DNA of 64,000 nucleotides. It comes from Lentilactobacillus hilgardii DSM 20176 = ATCC 8290 (GTDB taxonomy: Bacteria > Bacillota > Bacilli > Lactobacillales > Lactobacillaceae). Where the stretch lies: assembly GCF_000159315.1 (NCBI RefSeq), contig NZ_GG669993.1, positions 78,242 through 142,241 on the forward strand, given 5' to 3'. Position 1 is the stretch's first letter, and every line of letters starts with the position of its first letter. Positions 40,401 through 49,701 of the stretch are shown here, piece after piece. The translations under genes were made by a program, and so were the position numbers. The notes beneath the pieces were generated by a model. The model searched no databases and was not told the origin of the DNA. It saw nothing but the letters and a program-made list of their open reading frames with translations.

Positions 40401-41153
40401 ATGACTCGGGAAATTGTTAAAACTCAAAATTTACACAAGGTATACGATCAGAATTCCGAAAGACCATATGAAGCGTTAAAAGGGATTAGCTTTACAGTTG
40501 ATGAAGGTGACTTTGTAGGCATTATGGGCGCCTCAGGTTCCGGGAAAACAACGTTATTAAACATTCTAGCAACGTTGGATAAACCAACAAGTGGGAGTGT
40601 TCAGATAGATGGCAACGATATTACACAACTAACATCAAACGAAATGTCTGATTTTCGCTCACAAAGATTGGGATTCATCTTTCAAGATTTTAACTTACTC
40701 GAAACGTTAACAGTATTTGAGAATATAGCATTACCGCTATCACTGCAAAATATAAAGGGACGGCTTACTAATCAAAAGGTTCGAGAATCGGCCGCAAAAT
40801 TGGGAATTGAAGAGTTGTTGGCAAAATATCCAACTCAATTATCCGGTGGTCAAAAGCAGCGGGTAGCCGCTGCAAGAGCGCTGGTTTCTAATCCATCCAT
40901 CATATTTGGTGATGAGCCAACCGGTGCACTTGATTCAACCAACGCTCGGGAATTATTGGATACGTTGAAAAATATTAATCGACAGGGTGTTTCTGTTCTT
41001 CTTGTCACACATGATCCATTCTCAGCAAGTTTCTGCAAACGAATTCTGTTTATTAAAGATGGTAAAATCGGGGATGAAATTCAAGCTGGTAATCGCGATC
41101 GGACACAGTTTTATCAAGAAATTCTGGAAAAGTTAGGGACGTTTGAACAGTAA
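40401..41153 (+). CDS. BceA-like peptide-antibiotic ABC transporter ATPase
   Basis: A 250-residue MacB/BceA-type ATPase. ATG 40401 follows CAGGAGG. Walker A GASGSGKTTLL, Q-loop FIFQDFNLL, signature LSGGQKQRVAAARAL, Walker B IIFGDEPTGALD, switch His in VTHDPF. It partners the FtsX-like permease 14 bases downstream. Such pairs free lipid II-type targets from bacitracin, nisin-like peptides and similar agents. Confidence 0.92.
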   Translation: MTREIVKTQNLHKVYDQNSERPYEALKGISFTVDEGDFVGIMGASGSGKTTLLNILATLDKPTSGSVQIDGNDITQLTSNEMSDFRSQRLGFIFQDFNLLETLTVFENIALPLSLQNIKGRLTNQKVRESAAKLGIEELLAKYPTQLSGGQKQRVAAARALVSNPSIIFGDEPTGALDSTNARELLDTLKNINRQGVSVLLVTHDPFSASFCKRILFIKDGKIGDEIQAGNRDRTQFYQEILEKLGTFEQ

Positions 41154-41167
41154 TTGGAGGAAAAGTC

Positions 41168-42991
41168 ATGTTATTAAAGATTTCACTTTCTGGGGTAAAG
41201 TCGCGTTGGAAAGACTATTGCGTGCTTTTTTCCGGAATCATTATGGCGTCAGCCATTTTTTACATGTTTGAGGCAATCGCACTAAATAAAAAGTTTGTGT
41301 CATCAACAACGGTTGGTCAAAATGCCAGGGCGGTTTTTATCCTTGGATCCGTACTGTTAATCATTATTACTTTGGTATATGTTTTTTATGCAAATAATTT
41401 TTTAATGAGTATGAGAAAACATGATTATGGGTTATTTATGATGTTAGGTGCTAAGCGTTCTAAAATTAGTAAATTAATTAGTTTTGAAACTCTAATCGTT
41501 GGTGCTGCTTCGACGTTATTGGGCATTGTTGCCGGAATAGGCCTAACAAAAATCGTCAGTAGTTTTTTAATTACTTCATTGGAAATTCCAATTAAATATT
41601 TTCAGGCGATATATGTTCCAGCGATTTGGACGACACTTATTTTATTCATGATTTTATTTGCAATTGCAGGTATGATTAATGCAGGTGTTTTTTCCAGAAC
41701 AGCAGCACTTAAACTGCTAAAGTCTGAAAATCAAACTGATTGGAAACAACCAAAAACTAAGCGACTTGTCATACAGGCGGTTCTTGGTGTTTTACTTCTT
41801 AGTGGTGGTTATTATGCAATGTATGATATTCGCCAATTACAAGTCGGCTCAATCTGGATTGGCCTTATTACAATTGTTGCAGGGACTTATCTTATTTTTA
41901 ACTCCTTTTTTGTGATGTTGCTTGAAAGAATCCAACAATCATCACTTAATAGTAAGGGGATTAATAATTTTACAATTGCACAGCTAAAATTTCGAATTCG
42001 TGATTATACAAAAATTTTATCGGTTGTTTCACTGTTGTTTGCTTTAGCGCTTGGTGCAATTACGGTCGGAATTGGATTTCAAAGCGATATTCCAGAAATT
42101 GCTAATGGCAATAATGCATATGCCATTTCTGCCACTAACCCATCCGCAAAAATGTCTTCATTAATAGCAAAGGTTGAGGGTAAAACAACGAGTCATTATC
42201 AGCAAAAGGTGACTGATAAAGTTGTTTATTATCGTTCTAGTGATTTTAATAAAAGTCCACTGAAATATTCAGCGTTCGTTCTTAAGGGAAATCAGGCTGG
42301 TCTTTCGCAGATTAAGACTAGTACACTAAAGCAATTAAAAGATCCTCAGTCACCAGCGTATCAACAACTCTCCTCACTGCAAGATCCAAGCCTAAAATCC
42401 CGTCGAATCAGATTCATTTCTGATACAACATTTGATCAACTGAGGGGTCGGACAAATGAGTTACAATTAATTAGAGTTAAAGATATTAACAGTCAATATC
42501 GGTCTCTAAAATCTGTTATGGATCTGCAAAAGACAGAATTTGGTTCTCAAACTGTACAATTAATGGGGGAATCTATTGTCTTATATTCAATGCTCAAAAG
42601 CATGTTTTCAAGTATGGAATTCATGGGAGTCTTTCTTGGAATTGCGTTTTTGGCAATGCTGGCCAGTTGCTTAATGTTTAAAATTTTAAGTGGTGCGCAA
42701 AGCGATAAAGTTCGATTTGAAATGTTAAATAAAATTGGTACTCGTAAAAAGGTTCTACAGCACTCAATCATGCTTCAAATTTTAGGATTGTTTGGGCTTC
42801 CTGCAGTCCTTGGGTTATTGGATGTGGCCTTTGGATTGCAAATGTTTGTAAAAGCAAATCTCTTGTACCATGCTTATCGTACATTTGCTTATTCTTCAAT
42901 TGGCTTTCTTGTGTTATATTTGATCTATTATGGTGTGACAGTGTTAATCTACCAGAAGATAGTGATACCAAAGACCAGAAGTGAAAAATAA
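41168..42991 (+). CDS. BceB-like FtsX-family permease
   Basis: A 607-residue membrane protein with the ten-helix BceB layout: one helix (17-37), a group of helices (52-300), a large extracellular loop (about 310-475), then helices near 480-500, 535-560 and 575-600. The LISFETLIVGAASTLLG segment is typical. The loop is the part that senses or binds peptide antibiotics in known members. No BceRS-like kinase lies beside it, which is unusual; a GntR-type gene follows instead, starting at the stop codon. Confidence 0.9.
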   Translation: MLLKISLSGVKSRWKDYCVLFSGIIMASAIFYMFEAIALNKKFVSSTTVGQNARAVFILGSVLLIIITLVYVFYANNFLMSMRKHDYGLFMMLGAKRSKISKLISFETLIVGAASTLLGIVAGIGLTKIVSSFLITSLEIPIKYFQAIYVPAIWTTLILFMILFAIAGMINAGVFSRTAALKLLKSENQTDWKQPKTKRLVIQAVLGVLLLSGGYYAMYDIRQLQVGSIWIGLITIVAGTYLIFNSFFVMLLERIQQSSLNSKGINNFTIAQLKFRIRDYTKILSVVSLLFALALGAITVGIGFQSDIPEIANGNNAYAISATNPSAKMSSLIAKVEGKTTSHYQQKVTDKVVYYRSSDFNKSPLKYSAFVLKGNQAGLSQIKTSTLKQLKDPQSPAYQQLSSLQDPSLKSRRIRFISDTTFDQLRGRTNELQLIRVKDINSQYRSLKSVMDLQKTEFGSQTVQLMGESIVLYSMLKSMFSSMEFMGVFLGIAFLAMLASCLMFKILSGAQSDKVRFEMLNKIGTRKKVLQHSIMLQILGLFGLPAVLGLLDVAFGLQMFVKANLLYHAYRTFAYSSIGFLVLYLIYYGVTVLIYQKIVIPKTRSEK

Positions 42992-43017
42992 TGATAGAAA
43001 TGGTGGCATGGTACTCA

Positions 43018-43386
43018 ATGCAATTTCAATTTAATAGTTCTGAGCCAATTTACCGCCAAGTTGCCGAACAAATAGAAGATGCAATTGCTGCTGGCGGATT
43101 TGAAGAAGGACAACAAATTCCGTCAACAACAGAAATCTCCAAGGAGTTCCACATTAACCCCGCGACCGTTTTAAAGGGAATGAACATTGTTGTTGCGAAA
43201 AACCTGATTGAGAAGCGACGTGGTTTGGGAATGTTTGTAACTAATGGTGCCCATCAACGAATTGTTTCTGAAAAAAAGAATCTTTTTTTTGAAAATTTTG
43301 TTGTTAGTTTGGTGAAAGAGGCTCGTAGTTTAGATATTTCCGAATCTGAGTTACTTGAATTAATAAAGCGAGGTTATGATAAATGA
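43018..43386 (+). CDS. YtrA-type GntR-family repressor
   Basis: A 122-residue regulator: an N-terminal winged helix (PIYRQVAEQIEDAIAAGGFE; IPSTTEISKEFHINPATV; GMFV) and the short all-helical tail of the YtrA subfamily, without a ligand domain. The start at 43018 gives MQFQFNSSEPIYRQ, the usual beginning; ATG 42991, overlapping the previous stop, is the alternative. It overlaps the next ATPase gene by four bases. YtrA proteins normally repress their own ABC operon and respond to cell-wall agents. Confidence 0.88.
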   Translation: MQFQFNSSEPIYRQVAEQIEDAIAAGGFEEGQQIPSTTEISKEFHINPATVLKGMNIVVAKNLIEKRRGLGMFVTNGAHQRIVSEKKNLFFENFVVSLVKEARSLDISESELLELIKRGYDK

Positions 43387-44261
43387 GTGTGTTGGAGGTC
43401 AGTCACGTTTCGAAATCGTTTGGATCAAAAAACGTGCTTCAGGATGTTAGTTTGACGTTTGACGAGAATAAAATTTATGGTTTGCTAGGGCGAAATGGTG
43501 CCGGGAAAAGTACTTTATTGAACATTATGACAAATCGTATTTTTGCTGATACCGGTGAAGTTAAAATCGATTCTGAAAGAATTAATGATAATGACGCAAA
43601 GCTTGGCTTAATATTTTTAATGAGTGAAGTCAATCTGTATCCAAATGGCAATACGCTCAATCAAATAGTCGCCGATACCGAACTGATATATGGTAGTTTT
43701 AATCATCAGCTTGCTGAAAGACTAGCAAAAGAATTTGATTTGGACCTGACCTCTAAGTTTGGTAAATTATCAACTGGTTACAATTCAATATTCAAATTAA
43801 TATTGGCACTGTGTGTTCCTGTTAAGTTTGTTTTACTTGATGAACCGGTCCTTGGGCTGGATGCTAATCATCGGGAAATGTTTTATTCTGAATTAATTCA
43901 AACCTACACGGATAATCCCAGAACTTTTATTATTTCAACCCATTTAATTGAAGAAGTTGCTAACTTAATTAGTGATGTGATTGTATTGGATGAGGGTCGA
44001 ATTATGCTTGATCAACCGGTTGAGGATGTTCTTGCCAAAACACATTCAGTGGTGGGGCCACAAAAAGATGTTGATGCTTATACAAAGGGGCTTAACGTTA
44101 TCGGTCATGATAATATGGGGACCATCCGGGTTAATTATGTTTATGGCGATTTAGATGATCGTCGGTTACCCGATACGGTTCAATTGTCCAACTTTGATCT
44201 TCAAAAATTGTTTATTTTCCTTACAAATCAATTTGAGGGGAGTCGACATTATGAAAACTAG
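43383..44261 (+). CDS. YtrB-like ABC transporter ATPase
   Basis: A 292-residue ATPase of the kind paired with YtrA regulators. Walker A GRNGAGKSTLLN, Walker B FVLLDEPVLGLD, switch His in ISTHLIEEVA. The signature is LSTGYNS, a departure from LSGGQ. The C-terminal ~80 residues are the extension typical of YtrB-like proteins (VVGPQKDVDAYTKGLNVIG). It overlaps both the regulator gene and the permease gene. Confidence 0.88.
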   Translation: MSVLEVSHVSKSFGSKNVLQDVSLTFDENKIYGLLGRNGAGKSTLLNIMTNRIFADTGEVKIDSERINDNDAKLGLIFLMSEVNLYPNGNTLNQIVADTELIYGSFNHQLAERLAKEFDLDLTSKFGKLSTGYNSIFKLILALCVPVKFVLLDEPVLGLDANHREMFYSELIQTYTDNPRTFIISTHLIEEVANLISDVIVLDEGRIMLDQPVEDVLAKTHSVVGPQKDVDAYTKGLNVIGHDNMGTIRVNYVYGDLDDRRLPDTVQLSNFDLQKLFIFLTNQFEGSRHYEN

Positions 44262-45021
44262 CCAGATTACCAAGTATTTATTTAAAAGACAAATTGTTAT
44301 CTTGGGCGAAATGTATTTAGTCACCTTTGCCGCAATTTATATTCTTCCTTTACTACTTTCGTTAATTACTGGGACACTACATGATTATTCATTTGTCCAG
44401 ATTTTGAAAACCTCTCCGATTACCGGCTTCTTTAGTTTCTTTATGTTTGTGATTGCGACCTTGTCTTATGAGAACTTTAAGTTTTTAATTCAAAACGGTA
44501 TTTCAAGAAAAACCTTTTTTGAAGCCCAAATTACAGTTTATGGGTTATTTATTCTGATTGGTAATACGGTTAATCTTATATATAATTACCTTATTTATAC
44601 GCCAATGACAAATAGAGATACCTTTAATATATTTATGACAACCTACGCTAAATTTTTTAGCAACGGTATCATAACTGTGATTTTTAACTTTATATTTAGT
44701 GCTTTAACCTTAGTAATCATGACGTTGATTGGTATGACGATTGGTAGCTTCCTGTCACTCTTTTCAAAGACCTGGCAGCGGATACTTTTGGTGGCAACGC
44801 CAATTATTGGTGGCGTTACGATGATTTATATCATTAATGCGTTGGAAACATCATCTCTAAAAATGACGTGGGTTGAGCATTTTGCCGAATTTATACTGGG
44901 GTATCACCGAAGTGGTATTTACAATCCATTCCCAATGATGGCATTTATGCTTCTTATTTCTGTAATCATGTTGGCAATTGTTAGATACTTGTTCTCAAAG
45001 AAGCAGTTGAAAAGAGAATGA
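44251..45021 (+). CDS. ABC transporter permease of the YtrB-like pair
   Basis: A 256-residue membrane protein with about six helices and no enzymatic motif. ATG 44251 follows GGGGAG and lies inside the end of the ATPase gene. It is the membrane partner of the upstream ATPase; the substrate is unknown. It contains FLIQNGISRKTFFEAQ, a pattern seen in ABC-2-type permeases of lactobacilli. Last gene of the five-gene operon. Confidence 0.8.
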   Translation: MKTSQITKYLFKRQIVILGEMYLVTFAAIYILPLLLSLITGTLHDYSFVQILKTSPITGFFSFFMFVIATLSYENFKFLIQNGISRKTFFEAQITVYGLFILIGNTVNLIYNYLIYTPMTNRDTFNIFMTTYAKFFSNGIITVIFNFIFSALTLVIMTLIGMTIGSFLSLFSKTWQRILLVATPIIGGVTMIYIINALETSSLKMTWVEHFAEFILGYHRSGIYNPFPMMAFMLLISVIMLAIVRYLFSKKQLKRE

Positions 45022-45157
45022 TTTTTTAAAAATTCCGATTAGTAACAACTTAATTTAACAGGTTAAGTCAATTCCGATTTTTTTAAAATACAAGATATCT
45101 CTGATGTGTTATTTCTATTTTCCTTTCTAAGAAACCCATTAGAACGCGACAAAGATA

Positions 45158-45186
45158 TTTATTAACCGAATTTTTAATGGTATACT
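45158..45186 (+). promoter_or_regulatory. Promoter of ddl
   Basis: TTTATT, a 17-base spacer and TATACT, 37 bases before the ddl ATG. The rest of 45022-45157 holds only a weak T-rich hairpin (AACTTAA/GTTAAGT then TTTTTTT, about 45047-45087) that may end the preceding operon. Confidence 0.6.
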
Positions 45187-45223
45187 TAGGTTTCTGAAAT
45201 ATATACGAATAGGATGGGAAATC

Positions 45224-46351
45224 ATGGAAAATAATAAGAAACTTCATGTTGGCCTGATTTTTGGTGGAAACTCTTCTGAACACGACGTTTCGAAGCGTTC
45301 TGCTCACAACATTTACGATGCAATGGACAAGGACAAATATGACGTCAGTCTCTTTCTGATGACCAAGAACGGCTATTTCTTAGGAACAAAAGCTTCAACC
45401 AGGGTTTTTAACGGTGAACCCGAGGATGATGTTGTGCGCCAAGAAATTGCAAAGCTGGATAAAAGTAATCCACTTGCCCCAATTTTGAATTTAAGTGAAG
45501 ATTCAAATATTGATGTCTTTTTCCCGATCATCCATGGAAACTTGGGTGAAGATGGGACAATCCAAGGCCTGTTACGATTATTGAATAAGCCATATGTAGG
45601 CAGTGGTGTTTTAGGATCTGCAATGTCATTTGATAAAGACATTACCAAAAAGATTTTAAAATTAGCTGGTGTAGCAACAACTCGATATGAGTTATTAACG
45701 CCACTTACGGTGGAAAAGTATAGTTATGACTCATTGAGCGCAGAATTAGGCAAGATTTTATTTGTAAAGCCTGCTAATCAAGGATCTTCGGTTGGTATTC
45801 ATAAAGTGGAAACTTCTGACGATTATGACGAAGCGATTCGAGACGCTTTCCGTTATGATAATAAAGTACTTGTCGAAGAAGCGATTGAGGGGCCCGAAGA
45901 GTTGGAAATTTCAGTTCTTGGTAATCATCATCCCATCGCTTCTAAAGTTGGTTCAATTAAAGTACCTGCGGACGATGCTTTCTATACTTACGATAATAAG
46001 TTTGTCGATGCCAGCCAGGTGAAATTCGATGTGCCTGTTGATATTTCCGAAGCGTTATCTAAGGAACTAACCAAAATGGCACTTGATTCTTATCGGGCAC
46101 TTGGACTTAAGGGAATGGCACGAATTGACTTTTTGGTTTCTCAAGACAGTGAACCGTATGTCAGTGAAGTAAACACACTTCCCGGATTTACCAATATTAG
46201 TTTATATCCGCAGTTGTTTGCAGCTTCAGGTATTTCATACAGGGAGTTAATTGATCGACTAATTCAGCTTGCAAACGAAGAATACGAAAGACAATCCAAA
46301 ATTCTTTATGATTTCAAACCACTACCACCACGAGATCAGGATGTTAAGTAG
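45224..46351 (+). CDS. ddl: D-alanine--D-alanine/D-lactate ligase
   Basis: A 375-residue ATP-grasp ligase making the dipeptide or depsipeptide end of the peptidoglycan stem. Motifs: GLIFGGNSSEHDVS, FPIIHGNLGEDGTIQG, FVKPANQGSSVGIHK, EVNTLPGFT. The omega-loop residue that is Tyr in D-Ala-D-Ala enzymes is Phe260 here (YDNKFVDAS). In Leuconostoc and vancomycin-resistant lactobacilli this Phe marks D-Ala-D-Lac ligases, so intrinsic vancomycin resistance is predicted. GGATGGG precedes the ATG. Confidence 0.93.
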   Translation: MENNKKLHVGLIFGGNSSEHDVSKRSAHNIYDAMDKDKYDVSLFLMTKNGYFLGTKASTRVFNGEPEDDVVRQEIAKLDKSNPLAPILNLSEDSNIDVFFPIIHGNLGEDGTIQGLLRLLNKPYVGSGVLGSAMSFDKDITKKILKLAGVATTRYELLTPLTVEKYSYDSLSAELGKILFVKPANQGSSVGIHKVETSDDYDEAIRDAFRYDNKVLVEEAIEGPEELEISVLGNHHPIASKVGSIKVPADDAFYTYDNKFVDASQVKFDVPVDISEALSKELTKMALDSYRALGLKGMARIDFLVSQDSEPYVSEVNTLPGFTNISLYPQLFAASGISYRELIDRLIQLANEEYERQSKILYDFKPLPPRDQDVK

Positions 46352-46387
46352 TGTGGTTTGATCTTTAATATAGTATGGTGATGTTGT

Positions 46388-46434
46388 TAAAAAGCTGAGC
46401 AATCCTATTTTTTAGGAAATGGCTCTGCTTTTTT
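46388..46434 (+). terminator. Terminator of ddl
   Basis: AAAAAGC-t-GAGC pairs with GCTC-t-GCTTTTTT around a loop that contains a smaller dyad (TCCTA/TAGGA). Confidence 0.8.
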
Positions 46435-46450
46435 CTTTAGGGTGGTAATC

Positions 46451-47968
46451 ATGGTCGAAAGACAATTTCAAAAATTGAATTTTTATCTAGTTGGTTTTGC
46501 CATTGTAATGGCATTGTTAAAGTTTTGGATGATGGTGACTGTAGATAGTAAGGTTGTTGTGATTTGTGCGTTTTTGTCTTTGCTATTGCTGGGGAGCACA
46601 ATTAATGTTGGTATTGGGAATTTAGTACCGAACCATGTGAAGAAAAAAATCTGTTTCAGAATTGATTTTTGGCTAGCAGTTTTAACGTTATGGTTCATGA
46701 TGCTTCCTTTTGGATTGTTTGGATTAAGCGCCTTTTTTAAAACTTCTTTTCCACTAACTGGTTATCAATTTACTTGGATAACAATTAATCGTTACTGGCT
46801 ATTAGGCTGTTTGATTACTGCCTATGTTGTGTTGTTAATGGTTGTGTTATATTTGAGACGCTTTATTTACTACTTGGCTACTAGTGATAATAAAAGTTTC
46901 CTTCAAATTTTGACCCTATCTCGTCATACTGCTTCATTGAAAGACGTTGGTAGGAGCTTATTATTAATAGCTATTAGAATAGGCTGGGAAATGTGTCTCA
47001 TTTTATTTCTGTCGTTTATTAATTACTTGGTAGGACAACAATTTGTCTTTGTGTTATCTCTTGGCATTATCAATTTATGTGTACCATTAATTGAAATTAA
47101 GCTTCTTTTTAGATTGTTGGCAATACCTGTAAATAGTCATATCAAATTGACCGGCATCTCCGTATTTGGGCTATTTGGAGCGCTGATTTTTGTTTCGGTG
47201 TTGGGGGTTACATATAGTAGTCACCGTATACTGAAACCGGCTCAGCAAGAAATTATCGTTCATCGTGGTGTTATTGATAATGATGACGCACCAAACACAA
47301 TCAGTGCATTAAAAAAGAATAGTCGCTATCGGTTTTCTTACGTTGAAATGGATATTCAAGAGACTAAAGATCATCATTTTATTTGTGCCCATAATGACAC
47401 GCTTTTTATTCCTGGAAAGGGACAACGAGAAATTAACCTTTTAAAATTAAAAACAATTCAAAGGTATCATCATGTGGACTTGTTTCGTGAATACTTGCAT
47501 ATAGCAAACAATCTCGAACAGCCACTAATCGTGGAACTGAAAGTGACAAATCATTCTGATAAAGAAATGGGTAAAAGGTTCGCTGAGCAATTCGGTCAAC
47601 AGATGTTAAAACAATCAAATATGGTCCATTCTGTAGGATACAATTATCTCCGTCAGATTAAAGCAAGGTATCCCAAAATAAGAGTTGGATTAGTTACGAT
47701 GCTTAATTTCTCTAACCTTGCCAAGTATAAAGTAGATTTTTATACGCTTCAGCATATAACATTAACGCCATTTTTGTTACGGTCGATACCTTCTAAGCGG
47801 CCAGTCTATGCATGGACCGATGATCAGTCACTAACGATGAAGCGTCTAAGCATGATGGGGGTTGATGGACAGGTAACCGATCAAGCCATAAGATTGAAAG
47901 ATTTGACATTTAATCAGAAACAGAATTATTGGTTATTAATTTTAAATTCGATCGTAACATATCTCTGA
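46451..47968 (+). CDS. Membrane-anchored glycerophosphodiester phosphodiesterase
   Basis: A 505-residue protein. The N-terminal ~265 residues hold about seven membrane helices. A GDPD TIM-barrel follows, with the active-site His-Arg in IIVHRGVIDND, the metal-binding Glu/Asp in VEMDIQETKD and the second His in AHNDT. Late motifs VYAWTDD and GVDGQVTD also fit. It likely cuts glycerophosphodiesters from lipids or teichoic acids at the membrane face. ATG 46451 is chosen after AGGGTGG; the GTG at 46442 lies inside that site. Confidence 0.88.
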   Translation: MVERQFQKLNFYLVGFAIVMALLKFWMMVTVDSKVVVICAFLSLLLLGSTINVGIGNLVPNHVKKKICFRIDFWLAVLTLWFMMLPFGLFGLSAFFKTSFPLTGYQFTWITINRYWLLGCLITAYVVLLMVVLYLRRFIYYLATSDNKSFLQILTLSRHTASLKDVGRSLLLIAIRIGWEMCLILFLSFINYLVGQQFVFVLSLGIINLCVPLIEIKLLFRLLAIPVNSHIKLTGISVFGLFGALIFVSVLGVTYSSHRILKPAQQEIIVHRGVIDNDDAPNTISALKKNSRYRFSYVEMDIQETKDHHFICAHNDTLFIPGKGQREINLLKLKTIQRYHHVDLFREYLHIANNLEQPLIVELKVTNHSDKEMGKRFAEQFGQQMLKQSNMVHSVGYNYLRQIKARYPKIRVGLVTMLNFSNLAKYKVDFYTLQHITLTPFLLRSIPSKRPVYAWTDDQSLTMKRLSMMGVDGQVTDQAIRLKDLTFNQKQNYWLLILNSIVTYL

Positions 47969-48001
47969 TTTTTTCGTATATCATTCTTAGAGGTGAAAAT
48001 A

Positions 48002-48544
48002 ATGACAACTAGGTGTTCATGGGCGACAAAAAGTCCGGAATTAATGATCTATCATGATACAAGGTGGGGAAAGCCTACCCGAGAGGTTCAAGATTTATTT
48101 CATGCAATGTGTTTGGAGATCATGCAGGCTGGATTGGCATTTCAGGTCGTGTTAAAGCATGAAGAAGGGATGAGGGAAGTTCTCCAAGACTTTTCTATTA
48201 ATTATATGGCCCATTTATCTAAATCGGACATTGAAAATCTGTGTCAAGATACAAGAATGATCAGAAACCGGGCAAAAATTGAAGCACTTATAGAAAATGC
48301 AAAAGTTGTTTCCAATGACCCGGGGAAATTGGTAGATCTAACTTGGGCCCCAGTACACTATGTTCAACTGGATCATATGTTAACCGAACCGGCAAAACCG
48401 GCCGATTATCAAGAATTCATCAGACCATTTGTTGCTGCATTCAAAACCTGGGGCTTAAAACGGATGGGACCGGTCACAACTTATAGTTATTTACAAGCTG
48501 TCGGCGTAGTAAATGATCATGCATTGACATGTTGTTTTCGATGA
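48002..48544 (+). CDS. tag: DNA-3-methyladenine glycosylase I
   Basis: A 180-residue base-excision repair enzyme removing 3-methyladenine. ATG 48002 follows AGAGGTG. Zinc-snap residues are the Cys in TRCSWA and His in YHDTRWGKP at the start and the His and Cys in DHALTCC at the end. The purine-pocket motif EIMQAGLAFQVVLKHEE is close to the usual E..QAGLSW...L, with F in place of W. Probably read with or just after the GDPD gene, 33 bases upstream. Confidence 0.93.
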   Translation: MTTRCSWATKSPELMIYHDTRWGKPTREVQDLFHAMCLEIMQAGLAFQVVLKHEEGMREVLQDFSINYMAHLSKSDIENLCQDTRMIRNRAKIEALIENAKVVSNDPGKLVDLTWAPVHYVQLDHMLTEPAKPADYQEFIRPFVAAFKTWGLKRMGPVTTYSYLQAVGVVNDHALTCCFR

Positions 48545-48588
48545 GAATCTAACAAAATAATAGTAATGTAATTGTTAACAGTATCAGC

Positions 48589-48617
48589 TTGACTACATTC
48601 ATTATGCGTAATAAAAT
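48589..48617 (+). promoter_or_regulatory. Promoter of the XRE-TPR regulator
   Basis: TTGACT, a 17-base spacer and TAAAAT. It lies inside the longest open frame, which supports the shorter start at 48661. Confidence 0.7.
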
Positions 48618-48660
48618 TAATACCATCAGTTTAACTAGAGAGAGAAAGGGAATATTTCTA

Positions 48661-49584
48661 ATGGCTACTAAAATTACGGGATCAGCAATTCGAAAGGCCC
48701 GAAAAGAGAAAGGTTTTTCTCAAAAGCAATTAGCGGATGGCATATGTACTCAAGCAACCATCAGTTTGATAGAAAACAGAAATGTTTGTCCAAATATCAA
48801 TATTCTTAATCAGATTTGCCAACGTTTGGCAATTAATATGACTGATGTTTCTTTTAATCCCAGGTATGGTGAAAAATTATTTTCTTATATTGAAAGTGAC
48901 ATGCGACGCCATTGCTATTTACAAGCCCGTGAAAGAATGGGTAGGGTCAGCTTTGATAAATTAGAATCCAAACTTGCTGAGGGAAAGTATTATTGCTATC
49001 AAGGATTCGCAGAACTTTACATTGATGATGATATTGAAGAGGCAATTTATCATTTCAATTGGATGTTGACAAAATATCCTTATGAAAACCTGAGCTTTTA
49101 TCAAGCATGGTCGAATCTTGGATTGGGATTGGCCTATCAAAAGCTTGGGAAAACGGCCCGTGCACCGAAGTTTATCGAAGAAAGTATTCGGATACTTGAA
49201 AAGATTCAAAGTCACAAAAATCGTTATACAAATGATGATATTTGCGCAGTCATAGATCTATACATTGATATTATTGCAACGTACGTTGAGCTTGAAAAGT
49301 TTGATCGGGCGTTAAAATTGTGTGCAGTTGTTTTAAAACGTTTAACTTCAACAAATTCAATTTACAAGATTGATGTTGTTGAGGAGCTGGCTTCTCGGTG
49401 CTTATATGCAAATGGACAAATTGTTGAGGCGACAATGCGACAATTTAATGCTATGTTTATTGCTGACTTACGCGGGAATCATCAATTGTTTGAAAAAATC
49501 ATGACAAAGAATCAAAAACATCTTATTGAACTTGTTAAAAAAGAGTTAAGCAAGAATGATGGTCATGAGACACTTATTGTTTAG
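48661..49584 (+). CDS. XRE-family regulator with TPR-like C-terminal domain
   Basis: A 307-residue regulator. The N-terminal helix-turn-helix (about 5-62) reads SAIRKARKEKGFSQKQLADG and ATISLIENRN. The rest is a helical repeat region (about 75-300) with TPR-like pairs such as SNLGLGLAYQKLGKTARAPK and VELEKFDRALKLCAVVL. That design matches Rgg/PlcR/PrgX-like regulators that bind signal peptides. No pheromone-sized gene is seen next to it, so the ligand may be encoded elsewhere or absent. Single-gene unit with its own promoter and a very strong terminator. Confidence 0.88.
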   Translation: MATKITGSAIRKARKEKGFSQKQLADGICTQATISLIENRNVCPNINILNQICQRLAINMTDVSFNPRYGEKLFSYIESDMRRHCYLQARERMGRVSFDKLESKLAEGKYYCYQGFAELYIDDDIEEAIYHFNWMLTKYPYENLSFYQAWSNLGLGLAYQKLGKTARAPKFIEESIRILEKIQSHKNRYTNDDICAVIDLYIDIIATYVELEKFDRALKLCAVVLKRLTSTNSIYKIDVVEELASRCLYANGQIVEATMRQFNAMFIADLRGNHQLFEKIMTKNQKHLIELVKKELSKNDGHETLIV

Positions 49585-49610
49585 ATTATATTTATTTGTG
49601 GACATCATGG

Positions 49611-49666
49611 ACGAAAAAAGAGATTCAAAAACAAATTTATGTTTGTTTTTGAATCTCTTTTTTCGT
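49611..49666 (+). terminator. Perfect long terminator between the regulator and uspA
   Basis: ACGAAAAAAGAGATTCAAAAACAAA pairs along its whole length with its reverse complement around a six-base loop: about 25 perfect pairs. It suits termination from both sides. Confidence 0.92.
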
Positions 49667-49701
49667 ATTAATATTGTGATCAATCACTGGTATAGTGAGG
49701 G

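Noticed and set aside
45022-45120. Insertion-sequence end suggested by the repeated ATTCCGATT
   Set aside because: The two copies are direct, nine bases long, and enclose no transposase; probably chance.
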